Shown: positions 15,462 to 22,488 of the stretch, piece after piece | How the letters are laid out: every line of letters starts with the position of its first letter | Numbering within the stretch: the stretch's first letter is position 1 | NCBI GenBank assembly: GCA_051744925.1 | Contig: JBNJDM010000018.1 | Coordinates: 1 to 32,333, forward strand | Direction: 5' to 3' | DNA length: 32,333 nucleotides | From: JACKCP01 sp051744925 | Lineage (GTDB): Bacteria; Desulfobacterota; Desulfobacteria; Desulfobacterales; JACKCP01 | Program-made: the position numbers and the translations under genes | The notes under the pieces: model-generated | What the model was told of the DNA's origin: nothing | Databases searched by the model: none | The model's input: the letters and a program-made list of their open reading frames with translations, nothing else

Positions 15462-16244
15462 ATGAAAATTATCGTATCGATCAAACAGGTCCCGAACGTA
15501 ACCAAAGTTAAGTGGGACGAGGACGGCTCTCTCATAAGAGCAGGCCTTCCGACAATAATAAACCCTGTGGATAAAAACGCCATTGAAGCAGCACTTCAGT
15601 TAAAGGAAAAACACGGCGGCGAAGTTACAGTTGTATCCATGGGACCAGGTCAGGTTGAAAGCGCATTAAGAGAAGCTCTTTGCATGGGAGCTGACAAAGC
15701 TATTCAGCTTACAGACAGAAAATTTGCAGGTGCTGATACATGGGCAACATCATATACCATAGGCTGTGCAATAGAAAAAATCGGAGATTATGATCTTGTA
15801 ATTACAGGTGTTGAAGCAATGGACGGAAACACTGCCCAGGTTGGACCTCAGATGGCAGAGTACCTTAAGCTTCCGCTTCTTTCCTATGCAGTGGGACTTG
15901 AAGCAGAAGGAAAGAAAATAAGAATAAAACAAAAACTCGGTGATTATGAGCGTACCCTTGAAACCGATACTCCTGCACTTGTTACAGTTGAAAAAGAAAT
16001 CAATGATTACAGAGTAACACCTATAGATAAAATTCTTGAAGCTTTTGAAAAAGATATTCCTGTATGGGGTGTGGACGATATAGATGCAGACCTTGTACAT
16101 ATGGGTCTTAAAGGATCTCCCACAAAACTGAGAAAAGTTTACTCCCCAAAAATTGAAAAAGGACAGGTTGAAATGCTTGACGGAACTCCGGAAGATATCG
16201 CACGTCAGGTAGTTGATAAACTTAATGATAAATTTCTTATCTAA
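15462..16244 (+). CDS. etfB: Electron transfer flavoprotein beta subunit, group-2 type
   Basis: A 260-residue ETF beta subunit that joins EtfA to carry electrons from the acyl-CoA dehydrogenase. The motifs FAGADTWATS (88-97), INPVDKNAIEAALQLKEKHG (33-52) and DGNTAQVGPQMAEYL (121-135) are those of the anaerobe-type ETFs that include electron-bifurcating members, rather than the short mitochondrial type. In bifurcating EtfB the third motif usually reads GRQAIDGDTAQVGP; here it is GVEAMDGNTAQVGP, so the R, Q and second D are changed. Ribosome site GAGGGGATG. Lies 12 bases before etfA. Confidence 0.9.
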   Translation: MKIIVSIKQVPNVTKVKWDEDGSLIRAGLPTIINPVDKNAIEAALQLKEKHGGEVTVVSMGPGQVESALREALCMGADKAIQLTDRKFAGADTWATSYTIGCAIEKIGDYDLVITGVEAMDGNTAQVGPQMAEYLKLPLLSYAVGLEAEGKKIRIKQKLGDYERTLETDTPALVTVEKEINDYRVTPIDKILEAFEKDIPVWGVDDIDADLVHMGLKGSPTKLRKVYSPKIEKGQVEMLDGTPEDIARQVVDKLNDKFLI

Positions 16245-16256
16245 AAGGTGAAATAA

Positions 16257-17279
16257 ATGGCTACAAAAGCTAATATTGCAGAACATAAGAATGTGTGGGT
16301 GTTCGCAGAGCAAAACAGCGGAAAGCTTGCCAGAGTATCTCTGGAAATGCTCGGAGAAGGCAGAAAACTTGCAGACAAGCGCGGTTGTGAGCTTGTTGCC
16401 TTCCTTATAGGCGATGATGTAAAATCTGAAGCAGAGGCTCTTATTGCACACGGAGCAGACAAGGTTATCCTTGCCCAGGATCCTGAGCTTAAAAATTACA
16501 GCACGGAGCTTTATACTGATATAATTTGTAAAAAAGCTGATGAAGAAAAACCTGAAATCCTTATAATAGGAGCTTCAGCAATAGGAAGAGACCTTACACC
16601 AAGGGTATCTTTCAGACTTAATACAGGATGTACAGCAGACTGTACTGAGCTTGACATTGATGAAGAAAAAGAACTTCTTATTTCAACAAGACCTGCTTTC
16701 GGCGGTAATGTCATGGCCACTATCATATGTCCGGAGCACAGACCACAGATGTCTACAGTAAGACCCGGAGTTATGGCAGTTCCGGAAGCAGATAAGTCGA
16801 AAAAAGGTGAAATAGATGAAATTTCAGTTAATATTAAACCTGAAGATACAAAAATAAAACTTATCGACAGTGTTGAAAAAGAAATGCATTGTGCAAGCAT
16901 TGAAGAAGCTGAAAAAATTATCGGTGTTGGTGCAGGAGCTGCTGATGACGAGAGCATGGGATATATTAAAGAGCTTGCAAAAGAACTTGAAGCAGAAATA
17001 GGCGGTTCAAGACCGTGTGTTGAGCAAAAGGTAATTGAACATGAAGTTCAGGTGGGTCAGACCGGTAAAAATATCCGTCCTGAACTCTATATCCCCTGCG
17101 GAATAAGCGGTGCAGTTCAGCATACAACAGGAATCACAAATGCAAAATATACTATTGCTATAAATAAAGATCCAAATGCTGAAATATTCAAATTTGCAAA
17201 CTTAGGCATAGCAGGCGATGCAAAAACCATCCTTCCCGCATTGGTAAAAGAGATCAGAAGAAGTAAAGGTAAAGAATAG
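16257..17279 (+). CDS. etfA: Electron transfer flavoprotein alpha subunit, group-2 type
   Basis: A 340-residue ETF alpha subunit. The C-terminal FAD-binding signature is clear: VGQTGKNIRPELYIPCGISG (266-285) followed by AVQHTTGI and IAINKDPNA (300-308). TRPAFGGNVMATIICPEHRP (144-163) with STVRPGVM (166-173) is the pattern seen in anaerobe and bifurcating-type EtfA. No extra ferredoxin domain is fused at the N-terminus. AAAGGTG sits just before the ATG. Last gene of the acd-etfBA operon; a GC hairpin follows 8 bases after the stop. No ETF:quinone oxidoreductase or FixCX-like gene is in the window, so the electron acceptor is unknown. Confidence 0.92.
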   Translation: MATKANIAEHKNVWVFAEQNSGKLARVSLEMLGEGRKLADKRGCELVAFLIGDDVKSEAEALIAHGADKVILAQDPELKNYSTELYTDIICKKADEEKPEILIIGASAIGRDLTPRVSFRLNTGCTADCTELDIDEEKELLISTRPAFGGNVMATIICPEHRPQMSTVRPGVMAVPEADKSKKGEIDEISVNIKPEDTKIKLIDSVEKEMHCASIEEAEKIIGVGAGAADDESMGYIKELAKELEAEIGGSRPCVEQKVIEHEVQVGQTGKNIRPELYIPCGISGAVQHTTGITNAKYTIAINKDPNAEIFKFANLGIAGDAKTILPALVKEIRRSKGKE

Positions 17280-17286
17280 TTATTAT

Positions 17287-17313
17287 TTCCCCGGGTTTTT
17301 ATAATCCGGGGAA
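17287..17313 (+). terminator. GC-rich hairpin after etfA
   Basis: Stem TTCCCCGG / CCGGGGAA with a loop of 11 bases, directly after the etfA stop. It has no T run, so it may act as an mRNA-stabilising or weak terminator hairpin. Confidence 0.5.
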
Positions 17314-17346
17314 TAGCTCTTAGCATTCCTCAGTTAAAATTTTCGC

Positions 17347-17390
17347 TTGAACTCGACAAAAAGTCTGGTTTTAGGCAAAATACTACTTAC
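17347..17390 (-). repeat. Family B MITE-like repeat, left-end fragment (reverse)
   Basis: On the minus strand it reads AGTAGTATTTTGCCTAAAAC then CAGACTTTTTGTCGAGTTCA, matching the first ~45 bases of family B. The other end is missing. Confidence 0.5.
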
Positions 17391-17417
17391 AACAAGTTTT
17401 ATAATATAAGTATTCTA

Positions 17418-18620
17418 TTATTCTGCTTCTTCCAACGTCTCATCAGGAAGAAGAATATAAATCTCTCCCCTGTCTGCAAGATGACCTGCGGCAGTTTCTG
17501 CATATTCACCGCAGCCAAAGAAAATATCCCCCCTGAAGTAATCTTTTATTGCACCACCTGTATCCTGAATAAGCATAAACCGTTTCATATTTTTCCACTT
17601 TTTTATATCTTTGTCTCCTGATACAGCAGGTTTTCGAGAAGATACATAAACAAGTCCTCCTCTGGGATAAATACTAAGATCTGAAGCAAGGGATCTTCCA
17701 GGTGTAAGCTCTTTTGAAAGTGCTCCGTAAGGACCGCCTTCAACCTCTTCAAAAAAGACATAACTCTCGTTGTGGGATAAAATTTCTCTTAACTCATCAG
17801 GATTTTCTTTTAAATATTTTTTCAAATTCTGCATCGACATATTCTCTAAACTCATTTTTCCCTGATCTATAAGATACTTTCCTATGCTTTTGTATGAATG
17901 ACCATTTGTACCTGCATAATGAACCCTTTTAATTCCGCCCTGTTCAAGATAAACCTTTCCTGACCCCTGAATCTGAAGAAAAAAAAGCTCAACTATACTG
18001 TCTACCCACACAAGAACTTCTGCATCATCCCTGATAGCCATCTCAAAAGCAATCTCTTCATTGGTATAATAAGGAATTACCCGGTTGCCGTTTTTCCTGG
18101 CTATTAATTTTCTGTTTTCAAAAGAATCAGAAAATTTCTGTAAATCAACATACAAAAGATTTTCAGGAAGAAGGTAAAGAGGGGTATTATACTTTTCTGT
18201 TTTTTCAAGGCTTCCTTTAAGTTCGGGCTCATAATACCCTGTAAAAAGAACAGGCTTTTCATGTTTTTTATTATAAGGTGAGTAAAGCTTAAAATTATTT
18301 TTTATATAAGTTTCAAGCTCGTTTTGCTCAGGATCATTTTCAACAAAATTTCTGAACTTTTTAAGCCCTTTTTCAAGAATTGTTTTTTTTATTTTCTTTT
18401 CACCAATATTAAATTCTCTGTCGTCTTTAAAACGACTGTAGTATTCCAGTGATTTATCAATAGCTCTTAAAATTCCGTCATAACTCATATCATCTTCAAA
18501 CCCAGGATAATTTTTTATGCTTACTTCCCGGAATTGAGGATATTTTTCTGTTTTAAATGTTGCACACGATACTGTAAAAAATATTAAAAACAGATTTGCA
18601 ATTAAAATTTTATTTTTCAT
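17418..18620 (-). CDS. mltA: Membrane-bound lytic murein transglycosylase A (MltA)
   Basis: A 400-residue lipoprotein: hydrophobic signal with lipobox TVSC (C19). FTGYYEPEL (126-134) and FFLQIQGSG (213-221) mark the MltA domain; QDTGGAIKDYFRGDIFFG (352-369) is the C-terminal 3D domain, with D353 as the predicted catalytic aspartate (Asp308 in E. coli). It cleaves peptidoglycan glycan strands to 1,6-anhydro ends at the outer membrane. Somewhat longer than E. coli MltA. Its start codon lies inside the end of the upstream MobA-like gene (11-base overlap), so the two are co-translated. AAAGG lies 6 bases before the ATG. Confidence 0.9.
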   Translation of the reverse strand: MKNKILIANLFLIFFTVSCATFKTEKYPQFREVSIKNYPGFEDDMSYDGILRAIDKSLEYYSRFKDDREFNIGEKKIKKTILEKGLKKFRNFVENDPEQNELETYIKNNFKLYSPYNKKHEKPVLFTGYYEPELKGSLEKTEKYNTPLYLLPENLLYVDLQKFSDSFENRKLIARKNGNRVIPYYTNEEIAFEMAIRDDAEVLVWVDSIVELFFLQIQGSGKVYLEQGGIKRVHYAGTNGHSYKSIGKYLIDQGKMSLENMSMQNLKKYLKENPDELREILSHNESYVFFEEVEGGPYGALSKELTPGRSLASDLSIYPRGGLVYVSSRKPAVSGDKDIKKWKNMKRFMLIQDTGGAIKDYFRGDIFFGCGEYAETAAGHLADRGEIYILLPDETLEEAE

Positions 18621-19077
18621 AACAGCCTTTTTTTATTTTATTTATTTTAAGCCTTTTAAAAAATACATCATCTGCTTTTTCGGGATCTGTATTTTTAAAT
18701 TTATTTATTATTTTGTATGAATATGCTCCGGGAAGAGGTTCCGGGTTATTGTCTTTATAAAAGATTGCAGCATCAACTCCATTATGGAGATTTTTATTTA
18801 AAATATTAAAAATATTTAAATCTGAAAAATTAAAATTTGATTGTGCTGCAATTATTTTTTCTGACTCAAGAAAAAAAATTCCTGTGTATATTGTATAAAA
18901 AAATGAATCCGGGTAAAACGGAACAACAATATTAAAGTTAAAATCCCCAAGTATTTCAGGATATTTTGTAACAATACAGGTTTTGTCAAAAAAAGGTGCA
19001 GCTTGTTTCATTATTGTATTCAACTCAGAAAGACTGCTGTTTTTTTCATGAATACACAAAAAACCTGAACCGGACAT
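18610..19077 (-). CDS. Degenerate MobA-like nucleotidyltransferase
   Basis: A 155-residue protein that follows the order of MobA (molybdenum cofactor guanylyltransferase): FFDKTCIVTKYPEIL (29-43), VVPFYPDS (51-58), YTGIFFLESEKIIAAQSN (64-81) and EPLPGAYS (113-120, the EPL-A-YS motif). The GTP-binding GGxSxRMGxxK loop expected at the start is absent: the protein opens MSGSGFLCIHEKNSS. An in-frame TGA just upstream of the ATG excludes a longer start, so this is not a missed extension. Either an inactive relative or a specialised protein. moaB lies close by on the other strand, which fits a molybdopterin context. Overlaps mltA by 11 bases. Family call moderate. Confidence 0.6.
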   Translation of the reverse strand: MSGSGFLCIHEKNSSLSELNTIMKQAAPFFDKTCIVTKYPEILGDFNFNIVVPFYPDSFFYTIYTGIFFLESEKIIAAQSNFNFSDLNIFNILNKNLHNGVDAAIFYKDNNPEPLPGAYSYKIINKFKNTDPEKADDVFFKRLKINKIKKGCYEK

Positions 19078-19161
19078 GTTTCACCATTTAAAATTCATTC
19101 TTGATGGTATTAATTAAACATCATATTATCAAAATAATTCTTATAACACCGGAGACAGAAA

Positions 19162-19698
19162 ATGAAAGAAAAACGTATAATTCTTAATGAAAATGAAATT
19201 AACAGAATGCTCACAAGAATGGCCTATGAAATTCTTGAAAATATATCTCCGGAAGAAAATCCGGCTTTGGTAGGTATTTATACAAGAGGGGTTTTTCTAG
19301 CACGAAGACTTAAAAAGATTATGGATAAAATTTCAAACACAAATTATCCAATTGGAGAACTCGATATAAATCTTTACAGAGACGACTGGACACGCGCAGC
19401 TGTTCAACCTGTTGTAAAGGAATCGAAAATCGGATTTCCGGTTGATGAAAAAACAATTTTACTTGTTGATGATGTTATTTACACGGGAAGAACAACAAGG
19501 GCTGCCATAGATGCAGTTCTCGATTTCGGCAGACCTCAGCGCATACTTTTTGCAGCCCTTATAGACAGAGATCACAGGGAACTTCCTGTTCAGCCCGACA
19601 TAACAGGTAAATTTATTGAAACTGAAAAAAATCAAAGAGTTAATCTTTCTCTTAAAGAAACAGACGGAGAAGATAAAGTCTTTATAAGCGGAGAATAA
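19162..19698 (+). CDS. pyrR: PyrR bifunctional pyr operon regulator / uracil phosphoribosyltransferase
   Basis: A 178-residue phosphoribosyltransferase of normal length. LVDDVIYTGRTTRAA (101-115) is the PRPP-binding loop; GIYTRGVFLARRL (38-50) is also typical. PyrR binds pyr mRNA in response to UMP in Gram-positives and has uracil phosphoribosyltransferase activity; in Desulfobacterota regulatory RNA binding is less certain. GGAGA precedes the ATG. It heads a plus-strand run pyrR-moaB-unknown and is not next to pyrimidine genes here. No PyrR attenuator was seen in the leader. Confidence 0.9.
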   Translation: MKEKRIILNENEINRMLTRMAYEILENISPEENPALVGIYTRGVFLARRLKKIMDKISNTNYPIGELDINLYRDDWTRAAVQPVVKESKIGFPVDEKTILLVDDVIYTGRTTRAAIDAVLDFGRPQRILFAALIDRDHRELPVQPDITGKFIETEKNQRVNLSLKETDGEDKVFISGE

Positions 19699-19700
19699 TA

Positions 19701-20204
19701 ATGAGTACAAAAGAGCACAAAAAAAAAGCTCCGAAAAAACTTGATATATCTATTATAACTGTAAGCTCCACAAGAGATCTCAAAACAGACAAAACCGGAC
19801 AATGGATTGAAAAAAGAATAAAAAAAGAAGGTCATGTTTTAAAAAACCGCAGCGTTGTTAAAGATAATTTTTTTGAAATAAGCTCAACACTTACAGATAT
19901 GATAAGTTATGATAATCCCCACGCAATTATTATATCAGGCGGCACAGGGATAAGCAGGGACGACATAACAATAGAAACTGTATCTCCGCTTTTTTCAAAG
20001 GAACTTACTGGATTTTCAACTGCTTTTACATCACTTAGTCTTGAACAGATTGATTCTGCAGCTATAATGTCAAGGGCAAGTGCAGGAATTATAAACCAGA
20101 CCGCGGTTTTTTGCATACCCGGAAGCATAAAAGCTTGTAAGCTTGCCTGCAAAGCACTTATATTTCCTGAACTAGAACATATTATTCATCATATAAGATA
20201 TTAA
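19701..20204 (+). CDS. moaB: MoaB/Mog-family molybdopterin biosynthesis protein
   Basis: A 167-residue MoaB/MogA-fold protein. SGGTGISRDD (79-88) and IPGS (139-142) are the molybdopterin-binding motifs. The family adenylylates molybdopterin before metal insertion. Residues 1-13 are a lysine-rich tail ahead of the fold. It starts two bases after the pyrR stop, so it is co-transcribed; the neighbouring MobA-like gene on the other strand fits the same pathway. Whether it acts as MoaB or Mog cannot be decided from sequence alone. Confidence 0.88.
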   Translation: MSTKEHKKKAPKKLDISIITVSSTRDLKTDKTGQWIEKRIKKEGHVLKNRSVVKDNFFEISSTLTDMISYDNPHAIIISGGTGISRDDITIETVSPLFSKELTGFSTAFTSLSLEQIDSAAIMSRASAGIINQTAVFCIPGSIKACKLACKALIFPELEHIIHHIRY

Positions 20205-20219
20205 ACATGGAGAACTATT

Positions 20220-20624
20220 ATGGACGAATTAAAACAATTTATTGAAGAATGGAAAGATTCAGGAGCTAAAACTAAAGATGCTTTTCTTATTTTCAAAGAA
20301 GCTCTTGAGTCCAAAGGCGATGTTGAATTTGAACTTAATGCAAGACCGGGAATAAGCTACTCTCTCAGAGGGAAAAAAAGAGGACAGTCAAGACCTCTTT
20401 TTATACTTCTTGATATAATAGATGATGATCCTTCAGACAGATGGCTTTCTGTATGTTTTTACGGTGATATGATATATGACCCCGACGAACAGGGCGACTT
20501 TGTTCCGGGCGGTCTTTTGGGTGAAGACGGTCATTGCTTTGATCTTGAAGAAGGAAGCAGTGAAAATATTGACTATATTAAACAAAGAATCGAAGAAGCT
20601 TATTCAGCTGCTGGTTCAAAGTAA
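20220..20624 (+). CDS. Conserved protein of unknown function
   Basis: A 134-residue acidic, cytoplasmic-looking protein. Its centre is rich in conserved-looking turns: ARPGISYSLRGK (41-52), RPLFILLDIIDDDPSDRWLS (58-77) and FVPGGLLGEDGHCFDLEEG (93-111). No signal peptide or membrane segment. GGAG about 8 bases before the ATG and a gap of 15 bases after moaB make it the likely third gene of the pyrR-moaB unit. I do not recognise the family. Confidence 0.75.
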   Translation: MDELKQFIEEWKDSGAKTKDAFLIFKEALESKGDVEFELNARPGISYSLRGKKRGQSRPLFILLDIIDDDPSDRWLSVCFYGDMIYDPDEQGDFVPGGLLGEDGHCFDLEEGSSENIDYIKQRIEEAYSAAGSK

Positions 20625-20629
20625 ATAAA

Positions 20630-20658
20630 TCTCACGGAGGCACAGGGGCACAGAACAG
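20630..20658 (+). repeat. Family C repeat, copy 2
   Basis: CTCACGGAGGCACAGGGGCA then CAGAA: the reverse orientation of copies 1, 3 and 4. Confidence 0.6.
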
Positions 20659-20718
20659 CAAGGACTTGCTATACTGTTTTAATTTCTCAGTAAATTTTAA
20701 AATCAAAGTCAGTAACTA

Positions 20719-20866
20719 ATTAGTATTTGGTCGAAAACCAGAATTTTTTGTTCAGTTCAAGGCAGATGAAAAATTTAACCACAGGCATACTGTAATATTT
20801 TGAGAATTAAATTTTGATTCTAACTTAGAAATGGACAAAAAAGGCAGTTTTCACTCAGCAACTAAT
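20719..20866 (+). repeat. Family B 148-bp MITE-like element, full copy
   Basis: Same length as and closely similar to 32073-32220. Imperfect terminal inverted repeats: ATTAGTATTTGGTCGAAAAC at the left against the reverse of GTTTTCACTCAGCAACTAAT at the right. It encodes no protein. Likely a miniature transposable element. Confidence 0.75.
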
Positions 20867-20942
20867 TAAAATAAATTCAGCTTAGCATATTTAACTCTCT
20901 GTTTGTCCGGATTTGTATAATTGGCTGCATGGGCTGTTTTAT

Positions 20943-20976
20943 TTCCGTGCCTCCGTGCCTCTGTGCCTCCGTGAGA
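20943..20976 (-). repeat. Family C repeat, copy 3
   Basis: TTCCGTGCCTCCGTGCCTCT followed by GTGCCTCCGTGAG, with one more unit than copies 1 and 4. It is inverted relative to copy 2 on the other side of the family B element. Confidence 0.6.
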
Positions 20977-21053
20977 AGCAATTCAAACAAAAAATAAATA
21001 GCTGAATTTTTTTATTTCAGATGAAAATTTAAAAACATTGGAGAAACAGATTT

Positions 21054-21917
21054 ATGAAAATTAGAAAAGCTGTATTTCCTGTAGCAGGAATGGGAACGCG
21101 CTTTCTTCCGGCAACCAAAGCAATGCCCAAAGAGATGCTCCCTGTTGTTGACAAGCCTCTTATTCAGTATGCTGTTGAAGAGGCTCTTGAAGCAGGAATT
21201 GAACAGATAATCTTTGTCACAGGCAGAGGAAAAAGTGCGCTTGAAGACCACTTTGATTACTCTTACAGACTCCAGAACACACTTCTTACAAAAGGAAAAG
21301 ATGAACTCCTTGAAAGAGTTATGAACTTAGTTCCCGAATCAGGAACTATAGTCTATACAAGACAAAATGAAGCAAACGGTCTGGGGCATGCAATCTGGTG
21401 TGCAAGGGATGTTGTAGGAGATGAACCTTTTGCTGTTTTGCTTGCTGATGACCTTATAAAGTCTGAAAAACCGGTTTTAAAACAGATGATATCAGAGTTT
21501 GACAGAGTAAGAGCTTCAATTGCAGCTGTAGAAGAGGTAAATCCTGAAGAGACAGATAAATACGGTATTGTTGATTCTGATGATATGGGTAATTCCCTTG
21601 TAAAAATAAAAGGTATGATTGAAAAACCAAAACCTGAAGAGGCTCCTTCCAATCTTGCTATTATCGGAAGATATATTCTTACCCCGAAAATTTTTGATAT
21701 TCTTGGAAACACACCTGAAGGTGCAGGCGGTGAAATTCAGCTTACAGATGCAATGATAACTCTTATGGAAAGCCAGCCCGTGTTCGGATACAGATTTGAA
21801 GGGAAAAGATTCGACTGCGGAAACAAAGCAGGTTTTCAAAAAGCTAATTTTGCCTTTTGTATGGAACAATCCGAAATACGGGATCAGCTATTAGATTTTG
21901 TAAAGCAGTATATGTAA
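21054..21917 (+). CDS. galU: UTP-glucose-1-phosphate uridylyltransferase
   Basis: A 287-residue nucleotidyltransferase of normal GalU length. AGMGTRFLPATKAMPKEMLP (11-30) is the UTP-binding signature, followed by DKPLIQYAVEEA (33-44). It makes UDP-glucose from UTP and glucose-1-phosphate for envelope polysaccharide and glycolipid synthesis in the cytoplasm. TTGGAGA lies about 10 bases before the ATG. Transcribed alone, with a strong terminator about 20 bases after the stop. Nothing odd in the sequence. Confidence 0.93.
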   Translation: MKIRKAVFPVAGMGTRFLPATKAMPKEMLPVVDKPLIQYAVEEALEAGIEQIIFVTGRGKSALEDHFDYSYRLQNTLLTKGKDELLERVMNLVPESGTIVYTRQNEANGLGHAIWCARDVVGDEPFAVLLADDLIKSEKPVLKQMISEFDRVRASIAAVEEVNPEETDKYGIVDSDDMGNSLVKIKGMIEKPKPEEAPSNLAIIGRYILTPKIFDILGNTPEGAGGEIQLTDAMITLMESQPVFGYRFEGKRFDCGNKAGFQKANFAFCMEQSEIRDQLLDFVKQYM

Positions 21918-21934
21918 AAAAAGAGCGCACATAA

Positions 21935-21969
21935 AAAAAACCGGTGCTTTTTTAAGCTGCCGGTTTTTT
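21935..21969 (+). terminator. galU terminator
   Basis: AAAAAACCGG ... CCGGTTTTTT, a 10-bp perfect outer stem with a T6 run, about 20 bases after the galU stop. Nearly repeated at 22395-22432. Confidence 0.8.
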
Positions 21970-21980
21970 ATGTACTGGTT

Positions 21981-22290
21981 ATATATACTTTTTTGCCACT
22001 AATTTCGCTAATTGGCGCTAATGGGCCTTTTGTAAAAGCCCTAAAAAATCCGGGAGCCAGTTAAATCTGAAATTATTGTTACTTCGTCTTCTTTTCAGGG
22101 CTATGCAAAAAATGATAATATCTGAAGTTAAAATTACCGGCTATAAGAGATTTCTCATTCAGGGAAACACATGATATTAATTCTAAAATGCTCTTTTCTG
22201 AAAATCGATTTTATTAGCGTTTATTCGCGTAATTTGCGGCAAAAAATATTTGTGGTTAAAGGGCATAGCTCTTGACTGGCAATCTATATT
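21981..22290 (+). repeat. Family A ~310-bp element, copy 2
   Basis: Full-length diverged copy of 5659-5976, same orientation, with the same ends (TTTTGCCACTAATTTCGCTA and GCGTAATTTGCGGCAAAAAA). The inner stem is degraded. It encodes no protein. Confidence 0.7.
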
Positions 22291-22294
22291 ATTA

Positions 22295-22339
22295 ATTAGT
22301 TGCTGAATGAAAAACCCTGGTTTTCTGCAAAATACGAAT
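22295..22339 (-). repeat. Family B repeat, internally deleted copy
   Basis: 45 bases: ATTAGTTGCTGAATGAAAAA and, reversed, ATTCGTATTTTGCAGAAAAC, keeping both ends and losing the middle. Confidence 0.55.
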
Positions 22340-22356
22340 CAGATTATCTGATATAA

Positions 22357-22390
22357 GGGTTTTCTGTGCCTTTGTGCCTCTGTGAGATAT
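22357..22390 (-). repeat. Family C repeat, copy 4
   Basis: GGTTTTCTGTGCCTTTGTGC then CTCTGTGAGATAT, the same layout as copy 1 and again followed by a hairpin. Confidence 0.6.
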
Positions 22391-22394
22391 AATA

Positions 22395-22432
22395 AAAAAA
22401 CCGGCATCTTTTTATTAAGCTGCCGGTTTTTT
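22395..22432. terminator. Bidirectional terminator, serves ilvE
   Basis: Perfect 12-bp stem AAAAAACCGGCA / TGCCGGTTTTTT with A/T runs on both sides. It lies about 55 bases past the ilvE stop on the minus strand. Confidence 0.75.
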
Positions 22433-22488
22433 ATATACTGGTATATATTCATAAACTAAGCGATTTTCCGATTTAAATTAAAACCGGT

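Larger units (their letters stand above)
20625..21053. other. 429-bp spacer holding nested repeats
   Basis: A full family B element (20719-20866) sits between two inverted family C copies (20630-20658 and 20943-20976). A TATAAT at 20916-20921 could serve galU but lacks a good -35. No gene was seen. Confidence 0.55.
21918..22488. other. 571-bp repeat island between galU and ilvE
   Basis: No gene. In order: terminator, family A copy 2, deleted family B copy, family C copy 4, and a second near-identical terminator. The two terminator segments form a ~60-bp direct repeat around the island. Confidence 0.6.

Noticed and set aside
19080..19161. PyrR-binding attenuator before pyrR
   Set aside because: The leader is short and shows no anti-terminator/terminator pair.
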